DNA of 64,000 nt from Corynebacterium sp. (lineage in GTDB: Bacteria > Actinomycetota > Actinomycetes > Mycobacteriales > Mycobacteriaceae): NCBI RefSeq assembly GCF_022712195.1, contig NZ_JALAGY010000037.1, forward strand, positions 1 through 64,000. The letters are read 5' to 3'. Shown here one piece after another: positions 1 through 9,292 of this stretch. Numbering within the stretch: the first letter of the stretch is position 1; the number at the start of each line of letters is the position of its first letter. The notes below the pieces were generated by a model. That model was not told the DNA's origin. It saw nothing but the letters and a program-made list of their open reading frames with translations, and searched no databases. Made by a program: the position numbers and the translations under genes.

Positions 1-128
1 ATCACCAGCAGGCCGACGGCACCGGACCGGGCCGCGTTCAGCAGGGGGCGCCGGTGGTCGGACATGTCCCCGTCCGACTCGTTGATGTCGGGGAGCTCGT
101 TCGTCTGCTTGCTGTTCTGCTCAGTCAC
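1..128 (-). CDS. Start of an AtpI-like protein, first gene of the presumed ATP synthase operon (cut by window edge)
   Basis: Only the first 42 codons are inside the window. Reading begins at a GTG (126-128) and gives MTEQNSKQTNELPD, a polar acidic leader, followed by a segment ending in GAVGLLV that looks like the start of a membrane helix. No stop occurs before the edge. In mycobacteria and corynebacteria the gene after wecA is a small membrane protein (Rv1303-like, AtpI family) that precedes atpB, and this position matches. The start is supported by a TAGGCT box 7 nt upstream, suggesting a leaderless mRNA. Identity rests on synteny and the N-terminal pattern only. Confidence 0.6.
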   Translation of the reverse strand, partial: MTEQNSKQTNELPDINESDGDMSDHRRPLLNAARSGAVGLLV

Positions 129-141
129 GGGCTACAGCCTA
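129..141 (-). promoter_or_regulatory. Leaderless-type -10 box of the AtpI-like gene
   Basis: TAGGCT (minus strand, 141 to 136) is followed by 7 nt and then the GTG start codon, with no Shine-Dalgarno sequence between. The spacing puts the transcription start at or next to the start codon. No convincing -35 was identified. Confidence 0.5.
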
Positions 142-162
142 GCTGTCCCCCTCGCCCACGAC

Positions 163-1347
163 CTACCCGGTCGCCGCAGTGGCCCCGCGACTCCCGCGCC
201 CGTCCCGCCCGCGCCACAACGGGACCGCGGTGAACGCCGTAGCCAGGAGGATGACCGTGCCGAACACTATGGCCGCCACGGGCAGCGGGAGCACCGTGGA
301 CCCCACTGCCCCGGTCGCCACCACCCCGACCCAGCTGTAGAGCACGAGGACCACCTGCTTCTGCGAGTGCCCCAGGCGGAGCAGCCGGTGGTGCAGGTGC
401 TGCTTGTCGGGGGCGAAGGGGCTCTTGCCCGCCCTCAGCCGGCGCACCACTGCCATGAGCAGGTCCAGCATGGGGATGAACAGTGCCGCGACCACGACGA
501 GCACCGGTGTCATCAGCGCCAGGAAGTCTGCGGGCCCGTACAGCGCCATGTTGATCCGCCCGGAGGCCGAGACACTGGCCGCGGCCAGGAGCAGACCTAT
601 CAGCATGGAGCCGGAGTCGCCCATGAATATCCGGGCGGGGGAGAAATTGTGCGGCAGGAACCCCAGGCACACCCCGAGCAGCCCGGCCGAGATCATCGCC
701 GGCGGATAGGCGCTGACGGTGCCGCCCTGGTCGTGCAGGATCGTCAGGGAGTAGACCAGCAGAGTGGTGGCCGCGATCGCCCCGAGGCCGGCGGCCAGGC
801 CGTCGAGGCCGTCCACGAAGTTCATCGCGTTGATGATCGCCACAGTCAACAGCGAGGTCAAGACCGTGGACTGGACCTGGTCCAGAACCAGCGTGGTCCC
901 GCCGCCGAAGGGCGAGTAGATCAGATACCACGACAGCCCCGCCAGACTCATCACCACGGCCCCCGCCACCTGACCACCGAGCTTGAGCACCCACGAGATG
1001 TCGAAGAGGTCGTCGACCACACCCACGATCACGATGACGAAGGCGGCCGCGACGATGGCGACCATGTCGGGCGTCACCGGCGGGAACCCCCGGTTCAACG
1101 CGGGCAGCTGGTTCGCCACCAGGACGGCGACGACGAAGCCCGTGAACATCGCCACCCCGCCCAGACGCGGGGTCGGGACGGTGTGGACGTCCCGTGAACG
1201 CGGCGCCGCCAGTCGACCGAACCTGAGCATCAGCATCCGGATGATGCCGGTGGTCAGGTAGGTGGTGACCAGGCCGACGAGGAGGATCAGCGCCAGTTCA
1301 CGGAACGGCACCCCCACCCCGGACCAGGTCGCCGCGGACAGACTCAT
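163..1347 (-). CDS. wecA: Undecaprenyl-phosphate GlcNAc-1-phosphate transferase (WecA/Rfe/TagO family)
   Basis: A 394-residue polytopic membrane enzyme that transfers GlcNAc-1-phosphate from UDP-GlcNAc to decaprenyl/undecaprenyl phosphate, starting the linker between peptidoglycan and arabinogalactan. Family motifs appear in order: VVDDLFD (about 110-116), NAMNFVDGLDG (173-183), ARIFMGDSGS (238-247) and the histidine-rich loop HLHHRLL (317-323). Ten or more hydrophobic helices surround them. It starts 2 nt after the sua5 stop, so the two are probably cotranscribed. The prmC-sua5-wecA-atp order is the usual mycobacterial/corynebacterial arrangement. Length is normal for the family. Confidence 0.93.
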   Translation of the reverse strand: MSLSAATWSGVGVPFRELALILLVGLVTTYLTTGIIRMLMLRFGRLAAPRSRDVHTVPTPRLGGVAMFTGFVVAVLVANQLPALNRGFPPVTPDMVAIVAAAFVIVIVGVVDDLFDISWVLKLGGQVAGAVVMSLAGLSWYLIYSPFGGGTTLVLDQVQSTVLTSLLTVAIINAMNFVDGLDGLAAGLGAIAATTLLVYSLTILHDQGGTVSAYPPAMISAGLLGVCLGFLPHNFSPARIFMGDSGSMLIGLLLAAASVSASGRINMALYGPADFLALMTPVLVVVAALFIPMLDLLMAVVRRLRAGKSPFAPDKQHLHHRLLRLGHSQKQVVLVLYSWVGVVATGAVGSTVLPLPVAAIVFGTVILLATAFTAVPLWRGRDGRGSRGATAATG

Positions 1348-1349
1348 CC

Positions 1350-2024
1350 TCAGCGCCCCCGCGCCGAGTCGACGTCGAGCAGTGTTTCGGCGGACATGCC
1401 GAGCACCTCACCGACCCGTTCGGCACCCACCGCGCCGTCGCGCAGGATGCACGGACGGTACCCCGACAGGTCGACGATCGTCGAGGCGGTCCCGATGGAC
1501 GCCTCACCTGCGTCGAGGTACACCGACACGGAGTCGCCGAGCTGGTCCCGGGCCTCCTGGGCGGTGAGCGCGGCGGGTCGACCGGAGATGTTTGCGCTGG
1601 ACACCGCCATCGGCCCGGTCTGCTGCAGCAGCTCGATCGCCAGCGGATGCAGTGGCATGCGCAGGGCGACCGTCCCCCGGGTGTCCCCGAGGTTCCACGG
1701 AAGGCTGGGGGCCTGGTGGGTGACGACGGTCAGGCCACCGGGCCAGAAGGCCTCGGTGAGCAACCTCAGTGGTTCGCTGTGGTCACGGACCAGACCGGCC
1801 ACCGTGTCCCAGGACCCGATGAGCACCGGCACAGGCATGTCGGGGCCGCGGTGCTTGGCCCGGAGCAGTGCCGCCACGGCGTCGTTGTCGAATGCGTCGG
1901 CGCCGATGCCGTAGACGGTGTCCGTCGGCGTGACGACCAGACGTCCCGCCTTCACCGCGGCGAGCGCCGCCGCGACGCCGCTCTCCCGCCCCTCGTCCTC
2001 AGAACAGTCGTAGGTCTGTGCCAT
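1350..2024 (-). CDS. sua5: L-threonylcarbamoyladenylate synthase (Sua5/YrdC/TsaC)
   Basis: This cytoplasmic enzyme of 224 residues makes threonylcarbamoyl-AMP from threonine, bicarbonate and ATP for t6A37 modification of ANN-decoding tRNAs. The sequence shows the YrdC core: PTDTVYGIGADA (33-44), the FWPGGLTV strand (93-100) and VSSANISG (141-148). It is the short, single-domain TsaC-like form without the Sua5 C-terminal domain. It lies 57 nt after prmC and runs into wecA. The intervening gap contains TAGATT (minus strand), a possible -10, so sua5-wecA may also have its own promoter. Confidence 0.93.
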   Translation of the reverse strand: MAQTYDCSEDEGRESGVAAALAAVKAGRLVVTPTDTVYGIGADAFDNDAVAALLRAKHRGPDMPVPVLIGSWDTVAGLVRDHSEPLRLLTEAFWPGGLTVVTHQAPSLPWNLGDTRGTVALRMPLHPLAIELLQQTGPMAVSSANISGRPAALTAQEARDQLGDSVSVYLDAGEASIGTASTIVDLSGYRPCILRDGAVGAERVGEVLGMSAETLLDVDSARGR

Positions 2025-2081
2025 CGTCTGCGCCGTCCGTCCCTTCGTGTGGTCGTCTCAATCTACCCTGACTCGTACACT

Positions 2082-3110
2082 CTAGTCCCGCACCGGACGA
2101 TGTCCGGGATCGCGGTGCACCTGTCCGGTGACGAACCTGTCCCGTCCCGCCATGTCCCGGTGCTGCACCAGGCCGGTGACGCCGACGTCGGCCAGCAGGC
2201 GGTGCACCGCCTGTCCTGTCGAGTCGTCGTGCTCCACTGCGATCCCCGCGCTCGTGGACGCGACCAGGTCGATCACGCCCGCCAGAGGCCGCATCAGCGC
2301 CAGCCCGTCGTCCCCGGAGAACACCGCGGCCCGGGGATCCCGGGCGACCTCCGGTGACACCTCGGTGGACTCCGGGACATACGGGGGGTTGGAGGCGACG
2401 ATGTCGGCGGAGTTCACCAGCCCGAGGGCGATCACGTCCTCCCTGCCGGAGACGTCGGCGCTGTGGAACTCCACACCGATCCGTGGATCGACGTGCCCCT
2501 GCTCAACCCACGAGCGGGCGTTGGCGCGGGCCAGCTCCACCCCCTCACCGGTGATCTCGAGTCCGACCACACGCACCGACACCTTGTCCGGGACCCCTCT
2601 GAGCGTGAGCTCGTGGGCGACACCGAGGGCGATCGTGCCCGGCCCGCTGCACAGGTCGACCACGGTGAGTGACGGTTCCAGCAGCCGGGAGAACAACCCG
2701 TGCTCCCGCCGCGCCACCCGTCGCTCCGCCTCCCCCGCGACCCAGTCGATGAGCAGGTCCGTCTCCGGGCGGGGGATGAACACCCCCGGTGCCACGGCGA
2801 GGTCGACGCCGGTGACAGGGGCACGGCCGAGGATCCACTGCAGCGGTTCACGGTCGATCCGGCGCTCCAGCAGACCGGCGAACGCCGCCGGAGCGGCGTC
2901 AGCGCCATGCATGACCAGGTCCAGGGGAGTCACCGTGGAGCCCCTCTCGGCTTCCAGGGCCGCGGCCATGAGGACCCGGGCGTCGTGCGCCGCGGATTCC
3001 ACCCCCGCCCGCACCAGGGCGGGAACCGCTTCGCGGAGCGCCGCGGACACCGTGACGCGGCGGTGACCGCCGTCCCCGCCACCGGGCGCGGGAGTCGCGG
3101 GAGAAGACAC
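2082..3110 (-). CDS. prmC: Peptide chain release factor N5-glutamine methyltransferase PrmC (HemK)
   Basis: A 342-residue SAM-dependent enzyme that methylates the Gln of the GGQ motif of release factors. The N-terminal helical domain ends with IPRPETD (112-118). SAM motif I is DLCSGPGTIA (152-161) and the substrate-binding NPPY is at 241-244. A roughly 20-residue Gly/Pro-rich leader precedes the normal start of the domain. It begins 8 nt after the stop of prfA, whose product is its substrate, so cotranscription is very likely. The older hemK label (protoporphyrinogen oxidase) is incorrect for this family. Confidence 0.94.
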   Translation of the reverse strand: MSSPATPAPGGGDGGHRRVTVSAALREAVPALVRAGVESAAHDARVLMAAALEAERGSTVTPLDLVMHGADAAPAAFAGLLERRIDREPLQWILGRAPVTGVDLAVAPGVFIPRPETDLLIDWVAGEAERRVARREHGLFSRLLEPSLTVVDLCSGPGTIALGVAHELTLRGVPDKVSVRVVGLEITGEGVELARANARSWVEQGHVDPRIGVEFHSADVSGREDVIALGLVNSADIVASNPPYVPESTEVSPEVARDPRAAVFSGDDGLALMRPLAGVIDLVASTSAGIAVEHDDSTGQAVHRLLADVGVTGLVQHRDMAGRDRFVTGQVHRDPGHRPVRD

Positions 3111-3118
3111 TGCGGGGC

Positions 3119-4204
3119 CTACTCCCCTGCTTCCAGCCTGGACTGGCGTTCGGCGTCGCTGAGCGCACCGAACAGCGCGTCCAGGTCGCCGTCGAGCACG
3201 GCGTCGAGGTTGTTGGCCTTGTAGCCGATGCGGTGGTCCGAGACCCGGGACTCCGGGAAATTGTACGTCCGGATGCGCTCGGAGCGGTCCATCGTGCGGA
3301 TCTGCGCCGCGCGACCCTCAGCCGCGGCGGCGTCCGCCTCCTCCTCCTTCATCTGCTGTAGTCGGGCTGCGAGCACCTGCATGGCACGTGCGCGGTTCTG
3401 GATCTGCGAGCGTTCCTTCTGGCAGGTGACCACGATACCGGTGGGCAGGTGGGTGATACGCACGGCCGAGTCGGTCGTGTTCACACCCTGTCCACCCTTA
3501 CCGGAGGAACGGTAGACGTCGACACGGATGTCCTTGTCGTCGATCTCGACGTCCTCGACCTCGTCGGGCTCCGGGTAGACCAGCACGCCGGCTGCCGAGG
3601 TCTGGATACGCCCCTGTGACTCCGTCACGGGGATGCGCTGGACGCGGTGGACACCGCCCTCGTACTTGAAGACGCTCCACGCGCCGTCCCTGCTCGGCTG
3701 CTTCGAGCGCACGGACATGGTCATGTCCTTCACCCCGCCGAGGTCGGTCTCGTTGACGTCGAGGATCTCGAAGGTGAACCCGTGGCGCTCACCGTAGCGC
3801 TGGTACATGCGGGCGAGTTCCCCGGCGAACAGGGCCGCCTCCTCACCACCGGCACCCGACTTGATCTCCATGACCACGTCGTCCGCGTCGTGCGGGTCAC
3901 GGGGCGCCAGCAGGTCGGTGAGCTTCTCCTCGAGGCCCGGCAGTTCCGCGGCGAGACGGTCGGCCTCCTCGGCGAACTCCGCGTCCTCGGACGCCATCTC
4001 CCTGGCCGCCTCGTAGTCCTCGCGGGTCTCGACGAGCCTGTTGTAGGTCTGGATGACCGGCTGGAGCTCGCTGAACCGCTTGGCGACCCGACGGGCCGCC
4101 GCCGCGTCGTTGTGCAGTTCGGGGTCGGCGAGCTGCATCTCGAGACCCTGGTACTCGGAGAGGATGTCGTCGACCTTCGAAGGTGATCCTGCGAAGTCAC
4201 TCAT
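3119..4204 (-). CDS. prfA: Peptide chain release factor 1
   Basis: RF1 (361 aa) recognises UAA and UAG and triggers peptide release. The codon-recognition tripeptide is PVT within RIPVTES (190-196), and the universal GGQ is at 237-239 inside [10 protein letters not shown] chose the ATG at 4204 (MSDFAG) over the one at 4213 because GGGAG lies at a proper distance before 4204, whereas at 4213 it would abut the start codon. The start overlaps the rho stop by 8 nt, which suggests translational coupling. rpmE, found between rho and prfA in M. tuberculosis, is absent here. Confidence 0.96.
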   Translation of the reverse strand: MSDFAGSPSKVDDILSEYQGLEMQLADPELHNDAAAARRVAKRFSELQPVIQTYNRLVETREDYEAAREMASEDAEFAEEADRLAAELPGLEEKLTDLLAPRDPHDADDVVMEIKSGAGGEEAALFAGELARMYQRYGERHGFTFEILDVNETDLGGVKDMTMSVRSKQPSRDGAWSVFKYEGGVHRVQRIPVTESQGRIQTSAAGVLVYPEPDEVEDVEIDDKDIRVDVYRSSGKGGQGVNTTDSAVRITHLPTGIVVTCQKERSQIQNRARAMQVLAARLQQMKEEEADAAAAEGRAAQIRTMDRSERIRTYNFPESRVSDHRIGYKANNLDAVLDGDLDALFGALSDAERQSRLEAGE

Positions 4205-5990
4205 CCTCGTCATCTCCCGCCAACGGTGCGGACGAGGCGATCTGCAGCATGAAGTCGCGGTTCGTCTTGGACTTGCGCAGCTGCTTGATCAGCAGGTCGA
4301 TCGCCGCCTGGGGGTCCAGGGCGGAGAGGATGCGGCGCAGCTTGTGCAGCAGACGCGCCTCCTCCGGGCCGAGGAGGAGCTCGTCCTTGCGCGTACCGGA
4401 CGGGTTGACGTCCACCGCGGGGAACATCCGACGCTCGGCGATCTTGCGGTCAAGCTTCAGCTCCGCGTTGCCGGTGCCCTTGAACTCCTCGAAGATCACG
4501 GTGTCTCCGGCCGAACCGGTCTCCACCATGGCGGTGGCGATGATCGTCAGGGAGCCGCCGTCCTCGATGTTGCGCGCCGCGCCCAGGAAGCGCTTCGGCG
4601 GGTACAGGGCGTTGGAGTCGACACCGCCGGAGAGGATGCGTCCGGACGCCGGAGAGGAGTTGTTGTACGCGCGGCCCAGGCGGGTGATCGAGTCGAGCAG
4701 CACCACGACGTCCTTGCCCTGCTCCACCAGTCGCTTGGCCCGTTCGATGGCCAGTTCAGCGACCGCGGTGTGCTCGTTCGGCGGGCGGTCGAAGGTCGAG
4801 GAGATGACCTCGCCCCGCACCGAACGCTGCATGTCGGTGACCTCCTCCGGACGCTCGTCGACGAGGACGACCATGAGGTAGCACTCGGGGTTGTTGACGG
4901 TGATGGCGTTGGCGATGTCCTGGAGGATCGTCGTCTTACCGGCCTTGGGCGGGGAGACGATCAGCGCGCGCTGACCCTTGCCGATCGGCATGATCAGGTC
5001 GATGATGCGGGTGGTCAGGATCTTCGGTTCGGTCTCCAGGCGAAGACGCTGGTTCGGGTACAGCGGGGTGAGGTTGTTGAACTTCGGTCGCTGGGCAGCC
5101 TGTTCCGGAGCCAGTCCGTTGACGGTCTCCACGGCATGCAGCGGGGTGTACTTCTGCCGGTTGCGGCCACGTCCGCCGCCACCGGCCTGCTGTGCCTTGG
5201 CACCGGGACGGATGGTGCCGGTGACCGCGTCACCCTGGCGCATCCCGTACCTGCGCACCATCTGGATCGGCACGTACACGTCGGTGGGGCCGGCGTGGTA
5301 GCCCGTGGTGCGGATGAAGGCGGTGTTGGCGTCGGCGAAGTCGAGGATGCCGGCGACAGGGGTCGGCGGCTCGTTGTTCTGACCCCCCTGATTGCCGCCC
5401 TGGTTTCCACCCTGGTCCCCCTTGTTGTTTCCCTGGTTACCGCCACGGTCGCCACGGTTGTTCCGGTTGCCACGGTCGTTGCGGTCGTTGCGGTTACGGC
5501 CGCCGCGGTCGTCGGGGTTCTGCTGGTTGCCCCCCTGGTTACCCTGGTTGCCGCCCTGGTCCCCCTTGCCACGGTTCCGGCGGTTACGACGGTTGCGCCG
5601 CCCCCGGCGACCGCCCTCCTCGTCCCCGTTGTCCTGACGGTCGTTCCGGTCGTTCCGGTCGCGGCGCTCCTGACGGTCACCGCGCCCCTGGTCCTCTGCC
5701 CTGTCCCCTGACTGCCCCGCCTGGTCTGCCTGGCCGGTGGACTCATCCTGGGCGGGCCGGGAGCCCTGCTCCCGAGGTTCCGGTGCAGCGTCGGCGGGAG
5801 CGGGCTTCTGGCCGCCCTGTGGCCGGCCGCCGCCGATCCCCGCGCTCGCGATGGCGGAGACGAGCTCCCCCTTTCTCATTCCGGAGATCCCCCGCAGGCC
5901 CTGCGATGTGGCAATCTGCTTGAGTTCCGCCAGTTTCAGGGAGGCAAGCCCGTCGTTCTGTGCCCGGGAGACGATGTCCGGCAAAGTCAC
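4197..5990 (-). CDS. rho: Transcription termination factor Rho with a long basic disordered insert
   Basis: Hexameric RNA-dependent ATPase of 597 residues that terminates transcription. An N-terminal helical Rho_N domain occupies about 1-50. Residues 55-210 are a disordered Arg/Asn/Asp/Gly/Gln-rich insert containing runs of RNDRNDR and NQGGNQ, typical of actinobacterial Rho and thought to bind RNA. The cold-shock RNA-binding fold follows (about 211-325), then the ATPase with Walker [10 protein letters not shown] (346-354) and [15 protein letters not shown] further on. GTG start at 5990 has AAAGGA in front of it. It heads the rho-prfA-prmC-sua5-wecA block. Confidence 0.96.
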   Translation of the reverse strand: MTLPDIVSRAQNDGLASLKLAELKQIATSQGLRGISGMRKGELVSAIASAGIGGGRPQGGQKPAPADAAPEPREQGSRPAQDESTGQADQAGQSGDRAEDQGRGDRQERRDRNDRNDRQDNGDEEGGRRGRRNRRNRRNRGKGDQGGNQGNQGGNQQNPDDRGGRNRNDRNDRGNRNNRGDRGGNQGNNKGDQGGNQGGNQGGQNNEPPTPVAGILDFADANTAFIRTTGYHAGPTDVYVPIQMVRRYGMRQGDAVTGTIRPGAKAQQAGGGGRGRNRQKYTPLHAVETVNGLAPEQAAQRPKFNNLTPLYPNQRLRLETEPKILTTRIIDLIMPIGKGQRALIVSPPKAGKTTILQDIANAITVNNPECYLMVVLVDERPEEVTDMQRSVRGEVISSTFDRPPNEHTAVAELAIERAKRLVEQGKDVVVLLDSITRLGRAYNNSSPASGRILSGGVDSNALYPPKRFLGAARNIEDGGSLTIIATAMVETGSAGDTVIFEEFKGTGNAELKLDRKIAERRMFPAVDVNPSGTRKDELLLGPEEARLLHKLRRILSALDPQAAIDLLIKQLRKSKTNRDFMLQIASSAPLAGDDEDE

Positions 5991-6379
5991 AGGTGTCCTT
6001 TCGGTTCACCTCCCCCTGACTGTCGACCGACGGTCGTGACCGACGGGCGATCCCCGTCTGCTCGGGCGCCGACGCCTGACAGGCGCCCACGGTCCCTCAC
6101 TGCGGCGGAACAACGGAAGGTGACGTGCTCTCGTGAGTCGTCGATGTGTGGAACGGATGACACGGTGTGCGCAGGGAGCGGGACCGACGCCCTGTGTGGC
6201 GACGACCGTCGTGGAGCCCCGGTACCGGTACAGACGTTCACGTCCGGTGGATGATGCTGTCGGGGCGTTCCTCCCGCGTGGATTCCCGTGAATCCGGATG
6301 ACCGTCCACCGTCTCGGACCGGTACTCGGCCCTGACAGTTCAGGGACGACGGGATGGCGGTGGTCGGTTCTCGTCGACG

Positions 6380-6388
6380 ATGTTATCA
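6380..6388 (-). promoter_or_regulatory. Candidate rho promoter, extended -10
   Basis: On the minus strand TGATAACAT gives an extended -10 (TGN-TAACAT, hexamer 6385 to 6380). No clear -35 is visible, as is common with extended -10 promoters. It would produce a long untranslated leader in front of rho. Confidence 0.4.
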
Positions 6389-6420
6389 CCCCGTCGGCCG
6401 CGAAGCCCTAATTCGTCCCC

Positions 6421-6433
6421 TATCCTTGGTGTC
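6421..6433 (+). promoter_or_regulatory. Leaderless-type -10 box of the acyl-CoA ligase
   Basis: TATCCT (6421-6426) is followed by 7 nt and ATG at 6434, with no ribosome-binding site. This supports 6434 as the start over the upstream in-frame ATG at 6380. Confidence 0.5.
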
Positions 6434-8278
6434 ATGGACGGCACCCACCACACAGGGCACGGTCACACCACCGCCCCTGCCCCCAGCACCGCACCCCTGA
6501 CCTCGTCGACGATGGGGGAATACCCGTTGACGATGTCCTCGGTCCTCGAGTACGGGCGGGTCGTCCACGGATCAACGACCGTACGCACCTACTACGGCGA
6601 CACCCCCGAGGACACGACGTTCAGCGAGGTCGGGGCCCGCAGCGCCGCGCTGGCGCACGCGCTCTCCGAGATCGCAGGGGTCTCCCCCGGAGACCGGGTC
6701 GCCACCTTCATGCCGAACATCACCGAGCACCTGGAGTCACTGTTCGCCGTCACCGCGATGGGGGCGGTGGTCCAGCCGCTGAACTCGAACCTCGTCGCCG
6801 ACCAGCTGGTGCACATCATCAACCACGCGGGCGACCGGGTGATCATCGGCTCGCCGCGCCTGTCACGCCGCCTGGCGCCGGTGATGCCCGACTGCCCGGA
6901 GGTCCACACGGTCATCGTCACCGGCACCGGCGGCGCAGAGGCACGCGACGACCTCCACGCACTGCTCACCGAGGCAGGACGCGGAGACATCCGCGTGCTC
7001 AGCTACGAGGAGATCCTCGACGGCAGGCCCACGTCGTACCCGTGGCCGGAACTGCCCGAGACCGCACCGTCGGCCCTGCTCTACTCGACCGGCACCTCCG
7101 GCGCCCCCAAGGGCGTGGTCTACTCGCACCGTTCACTGTGGCTGCACGCGATGAACCTGCGCACCCCCGACTCCTTCGGGATCCGCAACGGCCACAGCTT
7201 CCTGTGCGCCGTCCCGATCTTCCACGTGCTCAGCTGGGGTGTGCCCGTCGCCGCGTTCATGGCGGGCACCCCGCTGGTGTTCCCCGGCGGAGTCGCCGGC
7301 CCCGACCATCTGGCACACGTCATCGCCGACTCCATGCCTCGCATGGCGCACGGCGCCCCCAGTGTCTGGATGCAGCTGGTCGTCCACTACCAGCACACCC
7401 CGCCGGAGAAGATGAGCCTGCAGGAGATCATCTCCGGCGGCGCCCCGGTACCACCGGCCCTGATCGACGCCTGGGAGGAACGCTACGGCGTCGACATGGT
7501 CCACGCGTGGGGTATGACGGAAACGGGACCGGTGGGCACGGTGGCCCGGACGCCGGTGGGTGTCGGCGGTGCCGCTCGCCGGCGCTACCGCGACAGCCAG
7601 GGGCGATTCCCGGTCGGAATGGAGTTCCGCGTCGTCGCCGACGACGGCACCCCGCTGCAGCCCAACGACCGCTCCAGTGGTGAGATCCAGGTGCGGGGAA
7701 ACTGGGTGACCACCGACTACCACCACTCCCCGGCGGCTGCGGAAGGGGGTCCGGCACGCACCTTCCGCGGTTCGGACGTCGACGACTCAGACGACGCTGC
7801 CGAGCGCTTCACACCGGACGGATGGCTGCGCACCGGGGACATCGGCACGATCACCCGCGACGGCTTCCTCACCGTGCACGACCGCCAGGCCGACACGATC
7901 CGCTCCGGGGGCGAGTGGATCTACTCCGCGATCCTGGAGAACATCGTCATGGAGTCCGAGATGGTCGCCGAGGCCGCTGTCATCGGGGTACCGGACGAAC
8001 GATGGGGTCAGCGTCCTCTCGCGGTGGTGGTGACGATCGCCGGCGTCGAACGCGACCGGGAGACGGCGGAGAAGCTCTCCGCGGCGGTCGCCGCGAAGGT
8101 CCCCCGCTGGATGGCGCCGGAGTACTGGGCGTTCGTCGACAGGATCGACAAGACCTCGGTGGGCAAGTTCGACAAGAAGGACCTGCGCGCGCACCTCGCC
8201 GCCGGGGAGTTCGACGTGATCAAGCTCCGTAGTCCCGGTGAGCCCAGAGACGGGGACGTCCCCGACGGCACGCCGTGA
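6434..8278 (+). CDS. Fatty-acyl-CoA synthetase (AMP-binding, FadD family)
   Basis: An ANL-superfamily ligase of 614 residues that should activate a medium- or long-chain fatty acid with ATP and CoA. The adenylation P-loop LLYSTGTSGAPKG lies at about 214-226; MTETGP, GWLRTGDIG and the C-terminal hinge around HDRQADTIRSGGEWI follow. The catalytic lysine lies in SVGKFDKKDL near the C-terminus. There is no carrier or reductase domain. Start at 6434 is chosen from the -10 spacing; ATG at 6512 (MGEYPLT) is an alternative because family similarity begins there. It stands alone between rho and the threonine genes, which are adjacent in M. tuberculosis. Chain-length preference cannot be read from sequence. 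Confidence 0.88.
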   Translation: MDGTHHTGHGHTTAPAPSTAPLTSSTMGEYPLTMSSVLEYGRVVHGSTTVRTYYGDTPEDTTFSEVGARSAALAHALSEIAGVSPGDRVATFMPNITEHLESLFAVTAMGAVVQPLNSNLVADQLVHIINHAGDRVIIGSPRLSRRLAPVMPDCPEVHTVIVTGTGGAEARDDLHALLTEAGRGDIRVLSYEEILDGRPTSYPWPELPETAPSALLYSTGTSGAPKGVVYSHRSLWLHAMNLRTPDSFGIRNGHSFLCAVPIFHVLSWGVPVAAFMAGTPLVFPGGVAGPDHLAHVIADSMPRMAHGAPSVWMQLVVHYQHTPPEKMSLQEIISGGAPVPPALIDAWEERYGVDMVHAWGMTETGPVGTVARTPVGVGGAARRRYRDSQGRFPVGMEFRVVADDGTPLQPNDRSSGEIQVRGNWVTTDYHHSPAAAEGGPARTFRGSDVDDSDDAAERFTPDGWLRTGDIGTITRDGFLTVHDRQADTIRSGGEWIYSAILENIVMESEMVAEAAVIGVPDERWGQRPLAVVVTIAGVERDRETAEKLSAAVAAKVPRWMAPEYWAFVDRIDKTSVGKFDKKDLRAHLAAGEFDVIKLRSPGEPRDGDVPDGTP

Positions 8279-8300
8279 CGGCGGTGCCACCGGGGACGTC
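8255..8300. terminator. Bidirectional terminator between acyl-CoA ligase and thrB
   Basis: A long imperfect stem: the left arm begins GACGTCCCCG at 8255 and runs to 8275, the right arm runs 8279-8300 and ends CGGGGACGTC. The 3-nt loop (8276-8278) is exactly the TGA stop codon of the ligase, so the left arm is coding. Only small mismatches interrupt the pairing. The two genes converge here. There is no U-tract on either side. Confidence 0.65.
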
Positions 8301-8311
8301 CTCGGGGAGGG

Positions 8312-9292
8312 TCAGTGGACCTCGACGGTGGCCCGCCTGCCCACCCCGGTCTCCAGGACGGCGATGTCTCGGCCCCGGGCCTCGTTCAGCAGGGCGGCGT
8401 CCACGCTGGAGGTCGACAGCACCATCACCGTGGGTCCGGCGCCCGACAGGAACGCCGGGAAGCCCAGGTTACGCAGCCGGTTGACCCACTCGGTGGTCAC
8501 CGGCAGAACCTCGGCACGGTAGGGCTGGTGCAGGCGGTCCCGTGTCGCCTCCCACAGCAGTTCCGGGTAGGAGCTCAACGCCAACGGCAGCAGCGCCGCC
8601 CGGGAGACGTTGAACCGGGCGTCCTGGTGGGAGACGTCACTGGGGAGCACCCTGCGCACGGCCTCGGTGGAGGCGTGGAAGTCAGGGATCAGTGCCGTCG
8701 CGGAGATGTCCGGGTGCACCGGCACCGCGACGGCGTGGTACTCCGGGGCACTGCGGCCGTCGACCGGGATGTTCGTCCAGGAGACCACTCCCCCGCCCAG
8801 GACGCACGCCGCGGCGTTGTCCGGGTGCCCCTCGAAAGCGGAGGACAACTGGATCAGCGTGTCGTCGTCGAGGGCGCCGGTGGGGTGCTCACCGCCGGCC
8901 AGTCCGCTGGCCGCCGCCACCCCGGCGACCGCCGCCGCGGCAGAGGAACCCAGACCACGGGAGTGCGGGATGCTGTTGTGGCACACGACCCGCAGACCAC
9001 CGACGCTGACACCGGCCTCATGGAGTCCCGCCCGCAGGGCCCTGACGACCAGGTGCCTCTCGTCGAGCGGCACCTCCCCCTCGCCTTCCCCGTGCACGGA
9101 GATGTCCAGACCGGCGTCGGTCGACTCGACCTCGACGGTGTCGTACAGGCCGACGGCCAGTCCGAGGGTGTCGAATCCCGGTCCCAGGTTCGCCGTGGAC
9201 GCGGGCACCGTGACAGTGACCCGGCGGCCGGGGGCGATCGTCCGGGCCACGGCCGCCTGTCCGTCGGTGCCCGCTGTCGAACCGGACATCAT
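8312..9292 (-). CDS. thrB: Homoserine kinase
   Basis: GHMP-family kinase (326 aa) that phosphorylates homoserine to O-phosphohomoserine. [18 protein letters not shown] at the N-terminus and the ATP-binding [16 protein letters not shown] (about 111-126) are diagnostic; the third GHMP motif is [11 protein letters not shown] near the C-terminus. The start overlaps the thrC stop by 4 nt (ATGA). ATG at 9289 (MSGST) is an alternative start one codon on. Last gene of hom-thrC-thrB. Confidence 0.95.
   Translation of the reverse strand: MMSGSTAGTDGQAAVARTIAPGRRVTVTVPASTANLGPGFDTLGLAVGLYDTVEVESTDAGLDISVHGEGEGEVPLDERHLVVRALRAGLHEAGVSVGGLRVVCHNSIPHSRGLGSSAAAAVAGVAAASGLAGGEHPTGALDDDTLIQLSSAFEGHPDNAAACVLGGGVVSWTNIPVDGRSAPEYHAVAVPVHPDISATALIPDFHASTEAVRRVLPSDVSHQDARFNVSRAALLPLALSSYPELLWEATRDRLHQPYRAEVLPVTTEWVNRLRNLGFPAFLSGAGPTVMVLSTSSVDAALLNEARGRDIAVLETGVGRRATVEVH

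Larger units (their letters stand above)
5991..6433. other. Divergent rho/acyl-CoA ligase intergenic region, long rho leader
   Basis: About 440 nt without a gene I can support. It holds the rho promoter candidate near 6380 and therefore a rho 5' leader of about 380 nt. GGGCGCC (6064-6070) and GGCGCCC (6082-6088) can form a hairpin in this leader. Rho autoregulates through its leader in enterobacteria; whether that happens here is inference. Short ORFs across it have no coding character. Confidence 0.55.

Noticed and set aside
4053..5711. 552-codon open frame opposite rho
   Set aside because: Its valine/threonine-rich end is the complement of the Asn/Arg/Gly repeats of rho; no independent motif or start signal.
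6255..6433. Extra N-terminal coding sequence for the acyl-CoA ligase from ATG 6380
   Set aside because: The extension overlaps the candidate rho promoter and the TATCCT box, and has no family similarity.
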